In this document: one piece after another, positions 43,691-52,541 of the stretch
Position numbering within the stretch: the first letter of the stretch is position 1
Layout: each line of letters opens with the position of its first letter
DNA from: Pelotomaculum schinkii
GTDB lineage: Bacteria; Bacillota; Desulfotomaculia; Desulfotomaculales; Pelotomaculaceae
Assembly: GCF_004369205.1 (NCBI RefSeq)
Contig: NZ_QFGA01000001.1
Location: 1,302,001-1,366,000, forward strand
Reading direction: 5' to 3'
Length of the DNA stretch: 64,000 bases
The notes under the pieces: generated by a model
The model's database searches: none
Told to the model about the DNA's origin: nothing
What the model saw: only the letters and a program-made list of their open reading frames with translations
Position numbers and translations under genes: made by a program

Positions 43691-43955
43691 TAACTTATAC
43701 CGGTGCTCCGATAAGACTTTTAATTCCGGATGCTCGGATAAAATAACGTCAATATAACAGTCTTCTGTAAATTCCCTGGCAAGCAGACGCTAAATCTGTG
43801 GTTACTTCATTCTGCAATTCCTTCCCCCCAAGTGGTCTAATTTCCAAATTAATCTCGGCTGATTTATCTTTCCAACGTTTTGAGTCTGGCAACATGCTTC
43901 CAGCCTTTGCTGGTAATGTAACCGGGGACCGTGTAACATCCTGTCCCCGGCATTA

Positions 43956-44084
43956 TTACAATATTTCACCCTGGCTCGGGCAGACTTCATGCTCAACCTC
44001 TGTCCGGCTCAACAGCCGGCAAAGCACCGGGCGCAGCTCAATCGGAATGGCGGCTATCTTCGTGCAGCGTCCTTTGATTTTCAC
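43956..44084 (-). CDS. Short peptide overlapping the upstream gene, part of the 150-base repeat
   Basis: 42 residues from a GTG that shares GTGA with the stop of the gene at 44081. Contains AAIPIELRPVLCRLLSRTE. It could be the first part of a lost gene, since overlap of this kind is typical of operons. The nucleotide repeat spans 43958-44106. Confidence 0.35.
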   Translation of the reverse strand: MKIKGRCTKIAAIPIELRPVLCRLLSRTEVEHEVCPSQGEIL

Positions 44085-44106
44085 CCGCCCGATAAATCAG
44101 GCAGCT
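43958..44106. repeat. 150-base repeat, copy 2
   Basis: Matches 38521-38670. It includes the end of the gene at 44081-44485 and the short peptide frame. Confidence 0.8.
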
Positions 44107-44485
44107 GAATACTACGCGTCACGGGAGCTACGCGTGCGGAGTTTACAAATTCCGGCGCCCACCTGTAGTGTTCTTTGGGATAGGCTTTTTTCAAACCTTT
44201 ATAATTGGCCTTCACAAGCTCTACGACACCTTTCCTGTTCCGGTAGGTCATAACAAGTCCCTTTTCCTGGAGAGCATCGATTACCTTGCCCAGACCCTCG
44301 TCATCAGCGTTGATATCGCCAAAGGTCATATGCAGACCCTGGTTTACCCTGTAGTCTTCGCCCAGTATAGCCAGGACATTTTCCTTGCTGAGTGTTAATT
44401 TCTTCTCAACAGGACCGGCCGTCGGTACCGGCACACCCAGCGTTTTGCTTATAACCCGGCGAGGCATCTGCATGTCTTTAGCCAT
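44081..44485 (-). pseudogene. C-terminal part of an unrecognised protein, decayed 5' end
   Basis: 134 residues from ATG 44485, but the same frame is protein-like another 40 codons upstream (IQNIFEVAKTDFIAGGT, then RLVVFRSGLKL) to a TGA at about 44605 beside a T7 run. The C-terminus (LGKVIDALQEKGLVMTYRN, then HYRWAPEFVN) suggests a winged-helix-like end. Its place beside PglZ-like and methylase-like remnants suggests a further piece of the same defence operon. Confidence 0.45.
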
Positions 44486-44774
44486 CAGCTTGAGACCGCT
44501 TCTAAATACTACCAGCCTGCAGGCTTCCAGGGTCCCTCCTGCGATGAAATCCGTTTTGGCGACTTCAAAAATGTTTTGGATCGGGTAAAAAAACGGTTGA
44601 CCCCGTCACCACCCATAACCTGTGTGGCGTCACAGCTTGACGCAAATGTGTTTTCAGCGCCAGCGGAAATCAGGGTTCTTTCAAAGCAGGTCTCCTGGCT
44701 CCGGCTATTTCTCCTTGCGTATTCCCAAAAACAGCCCACGAATGGACTGCTTTTGAGTATGCTATGTGATTTTA

Positions 44775-45077
44775 TCAGAATTGACTTTTGGAATACCGCA
44801 CCGTCACGATAACAATCTGTTTCTTGGCCGCGTCAACACGGTAGATCACGGTGAAGTTCTTGACGAAAAGCTGGCGATAGCCTTTATTGGCATACGCACC
44901 GTTTTTTCTTGGGGCGCCCCGCTGGGGCAGTTCCTCCAAACTGAAGATTGCTTCTTCTAGCGCGTCCAGCAGTTTTTGCGCCGTACTCGGCTCCAGCAGT
45001 ATTTCGGCAATGTAGGCCTAGATGCCTTCCAAATCCCGATAGGCACGGGAAAGCAATTTTACGGCGTATTTATCCAA
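44775..45077 (-). pseudogene. ParE/RelE-family toxin with amber stop
   Basis: A 100-codon frame from TTG 45077 reads KYAVKLLSRAYRDLEGI, then TAG at codon 20 (45018-45020), then AYIAEILLEPSTAQKLLDAL and onward to VIYRVDAAKKQIVIVTVRY. This is a complete ParE/RelE toxin apart from the single stop. Its start overlaps the end of the Phd antitoxin gene, the usual order. The antitoxin is intact. Confidence 0.85.
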
Positions 45078-45333
45078 AGTGCCGCCTCTTTAATGTGGAG
45101 AGGGCTTTCCTCGCATCGAACAGCTGGCTGTCAGACGCATACTCGGCTTCGGCTTCCGCGATGGCGGTGTCAAGCTCCCGTTCTTCCAGCATGGCTTCGT
45201 AAGTTTCAATGCTCATAATTACCAGATCGCCATACCCGTTTTTTGTAATGAAAATCGGCTCTTTCTTGGCGTGGCAAATGTCCGAGATTTCGTTGGTATT
45301 TCTCAAATCCGTAATCGGTCTGATCTGCGGCAC
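45070..45333 (-). CDS. Phd/YefM-family antitoxin
   Basis: 87 residues from GTG 45333 behind GAGGAGG. Starts with the family pattern IRPITDLRNTNEISDI, then EPIFITKNGYGDLVIMSIE. The acidic C-terminus (LDTAIAEAEAEYASD) would wrap the toxin. Its partner at 44775-45077 carries a stop codon, so this antitoxin may be an orphan. Confidence 0.88.
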   Translation of the reverse strand: MPQIRPITDLRNTNEISDICHAKKEPIFITKNGYGDLVIMSIETYEAMLEERELDTAIAEAEAEYASDSQLFDARKALSTLKRRHFG

Positions 45334-45431
45334 AGAGGCACCTCCTCTCTTGTACATAATTATAGCATTATTATATTCAAACACAAGACGGTACCGTTGC
45401 GTTTTCGTCTCTTGGAGCACTGTAAAGAATC

Positions 45432-46223
45432 CTATTGATAAAAGTGCGCTATCAAACTTGCAGCGGGCGTCAGGATGATCTGCCCTAATAACGTACCTAA
45501 CAATTTTGTACCGATTAATAAAACAACCAGTGTTTTTACATCGCTGTATGGCCTATCCCCCCTAAATGCCTGATCAGTAATGATTGCGGCTTTGGGATCA
45601 ACAACCAAGGTCAGTAAAATTGTAGCTACTCCGTTGATCATTCCTGAGGACGAAGAAGCCGCCAACTGATACTCTGGAGCAACAAGCGTTGCAGAATAGA
45701 AAGCGGCCAGCACCCCGACAGTGTAAATTGCTGTAAGCAATGTGTTAAAAATTAGTAACCTTTTAGGTATATCGTGCCACCGAATACTTTCAAATGTCTG
45801 TTTGGATGGCAATATACTGTTTTTGGCAATCAGCTTTATATTGTTGATACTGAGTCCCTGGATTACGAGTAAAGGTAGTGAGCCGGTTGACTCCAGCCTG
45901 GCTACTGCGGCGTGAAAAACCCTAAGAAATGTTGGGATCAGGATTATACCGGCCAATGTGCCGCCTGTCGAAGCAAATATTACTTTGCTTATTTCGTTAA
46001 CCGGATCAACGCCTATTACAATACTTACGCCGATTAGCCCTCCAATTAGCGGGCCTTGCAGCATATTGGCTGTTCGCGAGATGAGCACAAAAACATTGAA
46101 AAGGGAGGTCGATAATGCAAACTGTCCGCTCTTAACTGCGCTTAGTCTAACCGAGTAAGAAAGTGTATCTATTAAGTGAATAATAAAAGTTAACGCTACT
46201 AAATTCCATAAATACCTCTCCAC
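45432..46223 (-). CDS. amj: Amj-family lipid II flippase
   Basis: 263 residues with about six to seven membrane segments. The family pattern is clear in HLIDTLSYSVRLSAVKSGQ and SLFNVFVLISRTANMLQGPL. Amj moves lipid II across the membrane and backs up MurJ in Bacillus subtilis. The start is GTG 46223 with GGAG seven bases before it; ATG 46241 has no such site. Confidence 0.88.
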   Translation of the reverse strand: MERYLWNLVALTFIIHLIDTLSYSVRLSAVKSGQFALSTSLFNVFVLISRTANMLQGPLIGGLIGVSIVIGVDPVNEISKVIFASTGGTLAGIILIPTFLRVFHAAVARLESTGSLPLLVIQGLSINNIKLIAKNSILPSKQTFESIRWHDIPKRLLIFNTLLTAIYTVGVLAAFYSATLVAPEYQLAASSSSGMINGVATILLTLVVDPKAAIITDQAFRGDRPYSDVKTLVVLLIGTKLLGTLLGQIILTPAASLIAHFYQ

Positions 46224-46283
46224 TCTTAAACTCCTATCCATGGTTTCTTTTCTAAAATTAATTCATATTTATATCCAGCTCGG

Positions 46284-47348
46284 CTAAAAATCAGGGGTTA
46301 GTACAATTCTATGCATCAAGCTCCCCCGGCGCGTTTCTTCATAAGCTTCTTTGATCCGGCTCATCGGTATGATCTTTATAAATGGCTCAATTTGGATTGT
46401 CCTGCTGAGCACCATGTCGAGGACTTCCGGGTAGTACTTGGGCAGGCAGGCCCAAGTGCCGGCAACATCGGCGTCAAGAGCCATCAGCCGGGATAGGGAG
46501 AGCTCGTTCTTATGCATCCCGTAGCCGGCGATCACCAGCTTGCCGATAAAAGGCAGTAGCTCCAGGGCTATTTCCTGCCCCTCCGCGACGCCTGTCCACT
46601 CTAAAATTTTCCAGCCGTAAAAGGGTGATATACCCTTGCTCATGCAGTAGGCGTTAAATTCGTTGCGCACGTCCTTGGCGGTCTTATTCAAACTACTGAT
46701 GACGTGGGTGGCGCCAAATTTAAGCGCCCTCTTGAGCTTCGCCTGGTTACGGGCAATGCCGATGACCTCCTTTGCGCCCATCGCAGCGCAGATCTGGGTA
46801 GCGTAGATACCCGCGCCCCCTGTGGCGCCGACAACAATCACCAGGTCTCCCGGCTGCACATCCGCTCTTTTTACCGCCTGATAGGTAGAAGCGACAGCGT
46901 CGGCGACCACGGCGAGGTGCGAAAGTGGTATTCCATTTTTCTCCTTGATGTAGCACAAATCTGCTGAGGGCACAGCTATGTGGCTGGAGTTGCCGCCATA
47001 GATGCCCATAGTGTAGCCGGGTATCTTCGCCGATAAGCACCGGTTCTCCCGCCCGGCCTTGCAGATAGGACAGGTATTGTCCGGCATAACCGCAGGGACG
47101 ATGACCTCTTTACCTATGAGATCGGTATCGCCGGCAACGATAGTGCCGCTAATTTCATGCCCTAATGTCCGTGGCGTCACCATCGGCATGCAGCCATAGA
47201 AGTATCTGATATCGGAGTGGCAGATGCCGCAGCCGGCTATTTCAACCAGTACCTCACCCGGTTTAAGTTCGGGAACGTCAATAGTGGCCCTCTCCATTTT
47301 ACCAGGGGCTACCATCTGCCAGGTCTCAATTTTATTTGGCGCTTTCAC
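46284..47348 (-). CDS. had: 6-hydroxycyclohex-1-ene-1-carbonyl-CoA dehydrogenase-like enzyme
   Basis: 354 residues of the zinc alcohol dehydrogenase family: GCGICHSD (catalytic zinc), LGHEISGTI, a cysteine cluster (TCPICKAGRENRC) and a Rossmann fold (VVGATGGAGIYATQICAAMG). The opening PNKIETWQMVAPGKMER and SKGISPFYGWKILEWTG are typical of Had, the NAD enzyme in the benzoyl-CoA degradation pathway of anaerobes. Start at GTG 47348 behind GGTGGGAG. The neighbouring pathway genes (dch, oah) are not in the window, so the assignment rests on sequence alone. Confidence 0.72.
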   Translation of the reverse strand: MKAPNKIETWQMVAPGKMERATIDVPELKPGEVLVEIAGCGICHSDIRYFYGCMPMVTPRTLGHEISGTIVAGDTDLIGKEVIVPAVMPDNTCPICKAGRENRCLSAKIPGYTMGIYGGNSSHIAVPSADLCYIKEKNGIPLSHLAVVADAVASTYQAVKRADVQPGDLVIVVGATGGAGIYATQICAAMGAKEVIGIARNQAKLKRALKFGATHVISSLNKTAKDVRNEFNAYCMSKGISPFYGWKILEWTGVAEGQEIALELLPFIGKLVIAGYGMHKNELSLSRLMALDADVAGTWACLPKYYPEVLDMVLSRTIQIEPFIKIIPMSRIKEAYEETRRGSLMHRIVLTPDF

Positions 47349-47403
47349 CACTTCACTCCCACCTTCTAGCCTCAATTTCGAAGAAAGACATCAAACTTAG
47401 AGT

Positions 47404-47622
47404 TTATTGTTTTTCCATCTCTTTAAATGAAGTTATAGTTAGACAAAAAGAAGGCGAGGTAATAAAGTCGATAAGGAAAAAATCATCCGGTTGTTTTTCC
47501 AGTTCTTCAACAACGCTTTGAAACTCATCGATTAAGCGTTGTTTGGGGTATATGTCATTGAGTTTAAGATTGGTCAGAAGCTTCTTCTTTTTTATCTTGA
47601 CATAAAAAGTCTTATTGTCCAT
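47404..47622 (-). CDS. Hypothetical small protein
   Basis: 72 residues, basic N-terminus (YVKIKKKKLLTNLKL) and an acidic middle (EFQSVVEELEKQPDDFFLID). No signal or membrane segment. Behind AAAGGGGATGATG. Not recognised. Confidence 0.45.
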   Translation of the reverse strand: MDNKTFYVKIKKKKLLTNLKLNDIYPKQRLIDEFQSVVEELEKQPDDFFLIDFITSPSFCLTITSFKEMEKQ

Positions 47623-47740
47623 TTAATACATCATCCCCTTTATTTAGTTCACTCATTCTCAACTAAAAAGTGTTACTTTTAATCGATTCTACAGTTTAAC
47701 CAGAGCAAGCGCCCGTATAAAGACCTTATCCTTCTCTCTC

Positions 47741-48046
47741 CTACCTGCTTAATTGGTAAGCGGTAACCTCCTCAATGACCTCAGCTCCAGAATTGTTTTT
47801 GGCAATTTTAAAACGTTTAATGACTCTTGTTTCGGGATTCATTACCCACAGGTTCTCGCCGGATGAAGACAAGATATATGGGCCATTCTTGTATTCAACT
47901 TGAGATATTGGTGTTTCCGACGGGACAGAAACATTTATCACCGGCTGACCAAGATTTAATATGGATCGCAGCATAAAAGCGTTAGATATAATCATAATTA
48001 TCAAGAGAATAATGATAAAATTATTTTTCATGTCCGCATGGTTCAA
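47741..48046 (-). CDS. Membrane-anchored small protein
   Basis: 101 residues with one N-terminal membrane segment at about 9-28 (FIIILLIIMIISNAFML) and an outer domain reading NGPYILSSSGENLWVMNPET, like a single beta-propeller blade. Start TTG behind GAGG; an ATG five codons in is possible. Function unknown. Confidence 0.5.
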   Translation of the reverse strand: MNHADMKNNFIIILLIIMIISNAFMLRSILNLGQPVINVSVPSETPISQVEYKNGPYILSSSGENLWVMNPETRVIKRFKIAKNNSGAEVIEEVTAYQLSR

Positions 48047-48242
48047 ATTAAGCGCCTCAAATCCTGTAATTAACAGGTAAATTCAGCATAATTAGCAAAT
48101 ATCCTTGCAATATTTTATCAAAATTTTCATAAAAACAAATACCGAATGCGATTTATGCATTAACCTGCGGTCCAATTTACATCTTTGAACCGGCAGGCAT
48201 GTTATTTTCCCTATAAAAATTTTTCTAAAATTTAACAGATAC

Positions 48243-48271
48243 TTGACGATTATTATTTTGCCAGTTATAGT
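48243..48271 (+). promoter_or_regulatory. SigA-type promoter upstream of the zinc lipoprotein gene
   Basis: TTGACG (48243-48248), 17-base spacer, TATAGT (48266-48271). An AT-rich stretch just downstream could hold a metal regulator site, but I cannot identify a Zur box with certainty. Confidence 0.65.
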
Positions 48272-48362
48272 AATATCAACCGGTAAATAAGTATATTATT
48301 ATTTAGGATGTAATACTATTTACAGGTGGATGACAGCAAAATACTGGAAGGAGGAAGGGCAT

Positions 48363-48404
48363 ATGTGGTCCAATCCATTCGTTATGGCAACATTTATATC
48401 CTGA
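48363..48404 (+). CDS. Possible 13-residue leader peptide
   Basis: ATG 48363 behind GGAGGAAGGG reads MWSNPFVMATFIS and stops 35 bases before the zinc lipoprotein gene. The ribosome site is strong for so short a frame. It could be a leader peptide or the start of a lost gene. Confidence 0.35.
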   Translation: MWSNPFVMATFIS

Positions 48405-48439
48405 TGGTTAATAAGTAATTATGAAAGGAAGTTAATAAA

Positions 48440-49354
48440 ATGCGCAAACCGGTATCACTGTTATTGATTGTCACTTTACTTGCAAGCGTTGCTGTTTTTT
48501 TATCAGCATGCCAGGGACAAACACCTCCGGCGGCGGAAAAAGAAGCGGAGGGTAAGCCGCTGACCATCGTCACGTCATTTTACCCTATGTACATAGCAAC
48601 CATAAATATTACCAAAGACGTACCAGGGGTAAAAGTTATCAATATGACCAAACCCGTTACGGGATGCTTGCATGACTACCAGTTCACGCCGGAAGACCTG
48701 AAAACTCTCAGCGAAGCTCAAATATTCGTGATCAACGGCGCCGGTATGGAGGCATTTATGGATAAGGTAGTCAGTCAGCTACCGGAATTGAAAATTGTTG
48801 ACGCTAGCAAAGACATACCACTGATAACAGGCGATGGTGAGGAAGGTGACAACCCTCATCTTTGGGTCAGCATATCGAATGCCATTCAACAAGAAAAGAA
48901 TATTGGGATGCAACTCGCCACGCTTGACCCGGATCATGCCGACCAGTACAGCGCCAATGCCACAACTTACGTTGGAAAACTGGAAGAACTGCGAGCGAAG
49001 ATGCACCAGGCTCTGGATGGTGTGGAGAAAAGGGACATCATCACTTTTCACGAAGCTTTCCCTTATTTTGCCAGCGAATTCAACTTAAACATCACCGCTG
49101 TGATCGAAAGGGAGCCTGGTTCCGAGCCCAGTGCCGCTGAATTGTCCGACACAATCCAAATCATTAAGAAATCCGGAATAAACGCTCTCTTCACAGAACC
49201 CCAGTATTCCGCAAGAGCCGCAGAAACCATCGCTAATGAAACCGGGGCAAAAGTGTTCATCCTGGACCCGGTAGTTTCAGGCCCCATGGAATTGGACGCA
49301 TATTTAAATATCATGGAACGCAACATGAAAACCTTAGAAGAGGCCTTGAAATAA
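48440..49354 (+). CDS. Zinc/manganese ABC transporter substrate-binding lipoprotein (ZnuA-like)
   Basis: 304 residues. Lipobox FLSAC with lipidated Cys at residue 24. Metal ligands expected of the cluster A-I family are visible: the His in CLHDYQFTPEDL, NPHLWVS, TFHEAFPYFA and the acidic EPQYS segment; there is no long His-rich loop. It would capture zinc outside the cell. The permease and ATPase genes (znuB, znuC) are not adjacent; instead a DUF318 permease and a DUF1980 protein follow. Confidence 0.88.
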   Translation: MRKPVSLLLIVTLLASVAVFLSACQGQTPPAAEKEAEGKPLTIVTSFYPMYIATINITKDVPGVKVINMTKPVTGCLHDYQFTPEDLKTLSEAQIFVINGAGMEAFMDKVVSQLPELKIVDASKDIPLITGDGEEGDNPHLWVSISNAIQQEKNIGMQLATLDPDHADQYSANATTYVGKLEELRAKMHQALDGVEKRDIITFHEAFPYFASEFNLNITAVIEREPGSEPSAAELSDTIQIIKKSGINALFTEPQYSARAAETIANETGAKVFILDPVVSGPMELDAYLNIMERNMKTLEEALK

Positions 49355-49470
49355 ATGGCTTATAAATGCAATGGAAAATTATGTTGGGAGGAGGACTCCG
49401 GCGGGTTCTCCTTTCATTTTCCCAGATCAGAGGTTGTTGACGGACGAGGCGTAATAAAGGTGGGAGGCAA

Positions 49471-50412
49471 TTGCGTATACTAACTGTTAATTTCAAAAAG
49501 ATCGCATACTCTTTCTTTTTATTCCTGTTTTGCACATACCTTACCTGGCATCTACTCAATTTTTTTACTAAGACAATATATTTTAACTCCATGATGATTA
49601 TAGAAAAAGTAAACATATCATGGTCAAATTTTTTAAATTTCAAGACAGTTTTTTTGAGTATTATTATTGAGGCTCTTCCATTTATTCTTATTGGTGTTCT
49701 TGTGTCGGCTTTTCTGCAAAACTTTGTATCTGAGGAGGCAATAAGCAAATTTTTGCCCCGAAACAGAATTCTAAACATCCTTCTGGCTTGCTTTATAGGA
49801 GTAATTTTTCCCGTTTGCGAATGCGGCATTGTACCTGTCGCCCGCAGACTGGTAAGCAAAGGCGTCCCTCTGTACAGCGCCATTACTTTTATGCTGGCAG
49901 CGCCGATCATTAACCCTGTAGTCGCTTCATCAACAGCGGTTGCGTTCAGCGGCAACCACCAAATGGTATGGTCCCGGCTGGAGTTGGCCTTTTTCGTTTC
50001 GTTCATCGCTGGATTGTTAATTAGTTGCCTGTATGATCAAAGCGCATTAAGAGCAGGTATGCTCCAAAACCACTGTGACTGTGGCTGCTCACACAATCAT
50101 CATCACTCCGGCGCTGCTTTTTTGAATAAATTGATTAGCGCCTTCCCGATTGCCTGCGATGAGTTTTTTGACATGGGCAAATATCTGATTATGGGAGCCG
50201 CCCTGGCTGCAATTGCCCAAATTTTTTTATCACGTGACATTCTACTTCATATCGGACAGGATTCACTCTCCTCCATAGCGGCAATGATGTCTTTCGCCTT
50301 TGGAGTCTCTGTTTGCTCTTCGGCAGACGCCTTTATCGCAGCATCGTTTTCAGCAAACTTCACTGCCGGTTCACTACTGGCTTTTATGGTATTCGGACCT
50401 ATAATCTTTTAA
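49471..50412 (+). CDS. DUF318/YcgR-type permease, C-terminus frameshifted
   Basis: 313 residues, eight or so membrane segments, CECGIVPVARRLVSKGVP (family motif near residue 112) and a His/Cys-rich loop (HCDCGCSHNHHHSG near 205) that may bind metal. It stops after VFGPIIF; the next frame at 50413-50522 continues as a normal last membrane segment (NLLMLLHAFRARFVVLLVSI, ending INYVTFLE). A small deletion near 50405 is likely. Paralogs pair with DUF1980 proteins, as here. Confidence 0.8.
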   Translation: MRILTVNFKKIAYSFFLFLFCTYLTWHLLNFFTKTIYFNSMMIIEKVNISWSNFLNFKTVFLSIIIEALPFILIGVLVSAFLQNFVSEEAISKFLPRNRILNILLACFIGVIFPVCECGIVPVARRLVSKGVPLYSAITFMLAAPIINPVVASSTAVAFSGNHQMVWSRLELAFFVSFIAGLLISCLYDQSALRAGMLQNHCDCGCSHNHHHSGAAFLNKLISAFPIACDEFFDMGKYLIMGAALAAIAQIFLSRDILLHIGQDSLSSIAAMMSFAFGVSVCSSADAFIAASFSANFTAGSLLAFMVFGPIIF

Positions 50413-50527
50413 TGCTGCTTCACGCCTTTAGAGCCCGTTTTGTGGTTTTGCTCGTCTCAATTGTTGTTCTGCTGGTTTTAGCCGGTACTTATCTGATCAA
50501 TTATGTAACCTTTTTGGAGTGATGTAA

Positions 50528-51352
50528 ATGAGAATCAACAAAGAGGGTTTTATTAGATCCCTAATCCTGTTGGGATTCAGCGCTTTACTGTTTTGGCTTA
50601 TGAGAAGCAATAACATTATTTTCTATATTAACCCCCGCTATGAGCGGCTTACCGAAATAGCGGCAATTATAATATTTATTATGTTTCTGGCGCAGGCCGG
50701 CAGTTCATTGCGGCGATCAGCATTTGACCATAGCCGCTCCAATTTCAGCCAGGACATAATCAAACTTGCCTATCTCCCTTTCTTGCTCACTTTGGCAATG
50801 GCTTTTCTTCTGCCCAACAGCGCCCTGGACGCTAACCTGGCCGCCAATAAAGGAATGAACCTTAGCACGCAACCGGCAACAACCGTGCAATCAGGTTCAG
50901 CAAATACCACCTATGACTCTGCAGCGCCGATTGCTCCGCAAGCGCAAAGCCCTGCGCAGGAGCAAATCGATGAAATACGTAAGGCCGGCCTGATCAAGGT
51001 GACAGAAGAAAACTTTACTATTGTAAATAAAGAGACGTATATGTTCCCCGAACAATATGCCGGCAAGGAAATAACCATGCTGGGCTTTGTCTTTAAAGAA
51101 CAGGGCATGCCGTCTAACCAGTTTGTGCTGGGCCGTTATATCATTACATGTTGTTCCGCCGACGCTTCATTGGGCGGGTTTTTATGCGAATATGGGAATA
51201 CAGCCGATTTTAAAGAAGGCAGCTGGCTGATCATCAGGGGAATAATTAAAACAGGGAAATACAATGACAGTACTGTGCCCATAATTACAATCAATTCTTT
51301 TAGCCCAGCGCAAGAGCCGCAGAATCCATACATTTATCCTGTCTTTTATTAA
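50528..51352 (+). CDS. TIGR03943/DUF1980 (YcgQ-like) protein
   Basis: 274 residues: two or three membrane segments in the first 100 residues (SLILLGFSALLFWLM, IAAIIIFIMFLAQAG, LPFLLTLAMAFLLP), a Ser/Ala/Gln-rich linker and an outer OB-like domain at about 160-274 (FVLGRYIITCCSADA, WLIIRGIIKTGKY). YcgQ and YcgR occur together in Bacillus under zinc control; the nearby zinc lipoprotein fits this. It starts six bases after the displaced permease frame ends. Confidence 0.85.
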   Translation: MRINKEGFIRSLILLGFSALLFWLMRSNNIIFYINPRYERLTEIAAIIIFIMFLAQAGSSLRRSAFDHSRSNFSQDIIKLAYLPFLLTLAMAFLLPNSALDANLAANKGMNLSTQPATTVQSGSANTTYDSAAPIAPQAQSPAQEQIDEIRKAGLIKVTEENFTIVNKETYMFPEQYAGKEITMLGFVFKEQGMPSNQFVLGRYIITCCSADASLGGFLCEYGNTADFKEGSWLIIRGIIKTGKYNDSTVPIITINSFSPAQEPQNPYIYPVFY

Positions 51353-51861
51353 TCATGTTTAGCATATGGCTATACTACCACGCCGGCGTTATTTGACACA
51401 GAGTCATACCGACCGCCGCTGACGGACAGAAATACTTCTGCCATCCGCCATAACAGAACGTATTATTGACATTCTGAAGTTACACTGTCTAGACTATTGG
51501 CAAGCAATGTAAAGTAAACCTGGCTCTTGTAATCTCTGTTGGTAGATAAAAGAGAAAAACATATTTAAAGAAAAGGATATTTACTAAATCGCTAACCCGG
51601 CAACTAAGGAGTAGCCCCCCTAATGTTGCCTACTGGAAATAAGTCGGACTAAAATCTTGTTCTGAAAATCTATTCTCCTCTTAAATTTGCTTGGCGTTCC
51701 ATAACGGAACTCGGTTAGCTGATTTATCTAGTATTTTTAGGACTTCATCACGTACATTTGAGATGTCTTCCTGCTCTTTGAGCTGAATAAACAATGAAGT
51801 GTAATCCGAAGACGGTGTTATAGAAGCCCGTTCTGGCCTTCTATTTCAAGGGCAATCAGTA
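51353..51861. other. Gap with one short gene relic
   Basis: On the minus strand about 51681-51835 a frame reads SSDYTSLFIQLKEQEDISN and ends VPLWNAKQI without a start; it is probably the tail of a lost gene. The rest, including a GTAGCCCCCC stretch near 51615, shows nothing I can name. Confidence 0.3.
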
Positions 51862-52107
51862 CTATGAATCGTTTAGCCCTTCTTTAAATTTATAATAAGT
51901 CACAATTCCTAAGCCATATAAAAATATTCCTATACCCAACATTTTAAAAGCATCTTGTGCATTTATTTCCGCCAATATTAATGTTAATACTCCTATCGCC
52001 ATAAAATCAATGGACCGTTTCATATTTACTTTATCCTTTAAGGTTAATGCTGCTTTTATTGAGAAAATTACAGGAATTACTAACAATGCTTTGAAAAAAA
52101 TGTTCAT
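51862..52107 (-). CDS. Small membrane protein
   Basis: 81 residues with two or three hydrophobic segments (FFKALLVIPVIFSIKAALTL, then FMAIGVLTLILAEI and GIGIFLYGLGIVTYY). It begins directly after the stop of the ExeA-like fragment, without a strong ribosome site. Not recognised. Confidence 0.5.
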   Translation of the reverse strand: MNIFFKALLVIPVIFSIKAALTLKDKVNMKRSIDFMAIGVLTLILAEINAQDAFKMLGIGIFLYGLGIVTYYKFKEGLNDS

Positions 52108-52108
52108 A

Positions 52109-52320
52109 TTAACCTACCTTTACTTTAGATTTATAAACTGTAGTTGGTAACCAGACTGTTGATAAGTCTTGGCAAGCCGTTGGTGAATTAATAGCCGGGA
52201 TTGACGACTCTGTAAAAATCTCTTCAACCAACCCAGCTTGCCTTAATCTGGTGGAACAATACTCCTTAATCTCCTCCATCTTAAGCCCATGCAAAATGTA
52301 TTTAACCACCAGGCGTTACC
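52109..52320 (-). pseudogene. ExeA/TniB-type AAA ATPase, C-terminal fragment with frameshift
   Basis: Reads YILHGLKMEEIKEYCSTRL, then LVEEIFTESSIPAINS; a one-base shift then restores NGLPRLINSLVTNYSL, the usual end of ExeA-like ATPases carried by insertion elements. Walker motifs are missing. It is a relic of a transposon-borne ATPase. Confidence 0.65.
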
Positions 52321-52431
52321 GAAGAGGATTATTAATATTGAGCGTCAGTTTGCTGCGAATCAAAGGTTGGCCGGCTAGAATAAGAATAAATGGATTTTGA
52401 GAGTCCATTTTAAAGTTGAAAATGAGCCGCA

Positions 52432-52515
52432 GGTCGTCAGCATCGTGTGGTCTATGAAGTTTATCAAAAAGAACATGTTGTAAAAATCATTAGTATGTGG
52501 CTGCATTATGAATAG
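52432..52515 (+). pseudogene. RelE-type toxin, 3' end only
   Basis: Frame ending HRVVYEVYQKEHVVKIISMW-LHYE, the C-terminal strand pair of RelE/YoeB-like toxins, with an in-frame stop upstream and no start. A more damaged copy lies at 17066-17153. Confidence 0.55.
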
Positions 52516-52541
52516 AATTAACCAACCTGGATTGTTATGCC

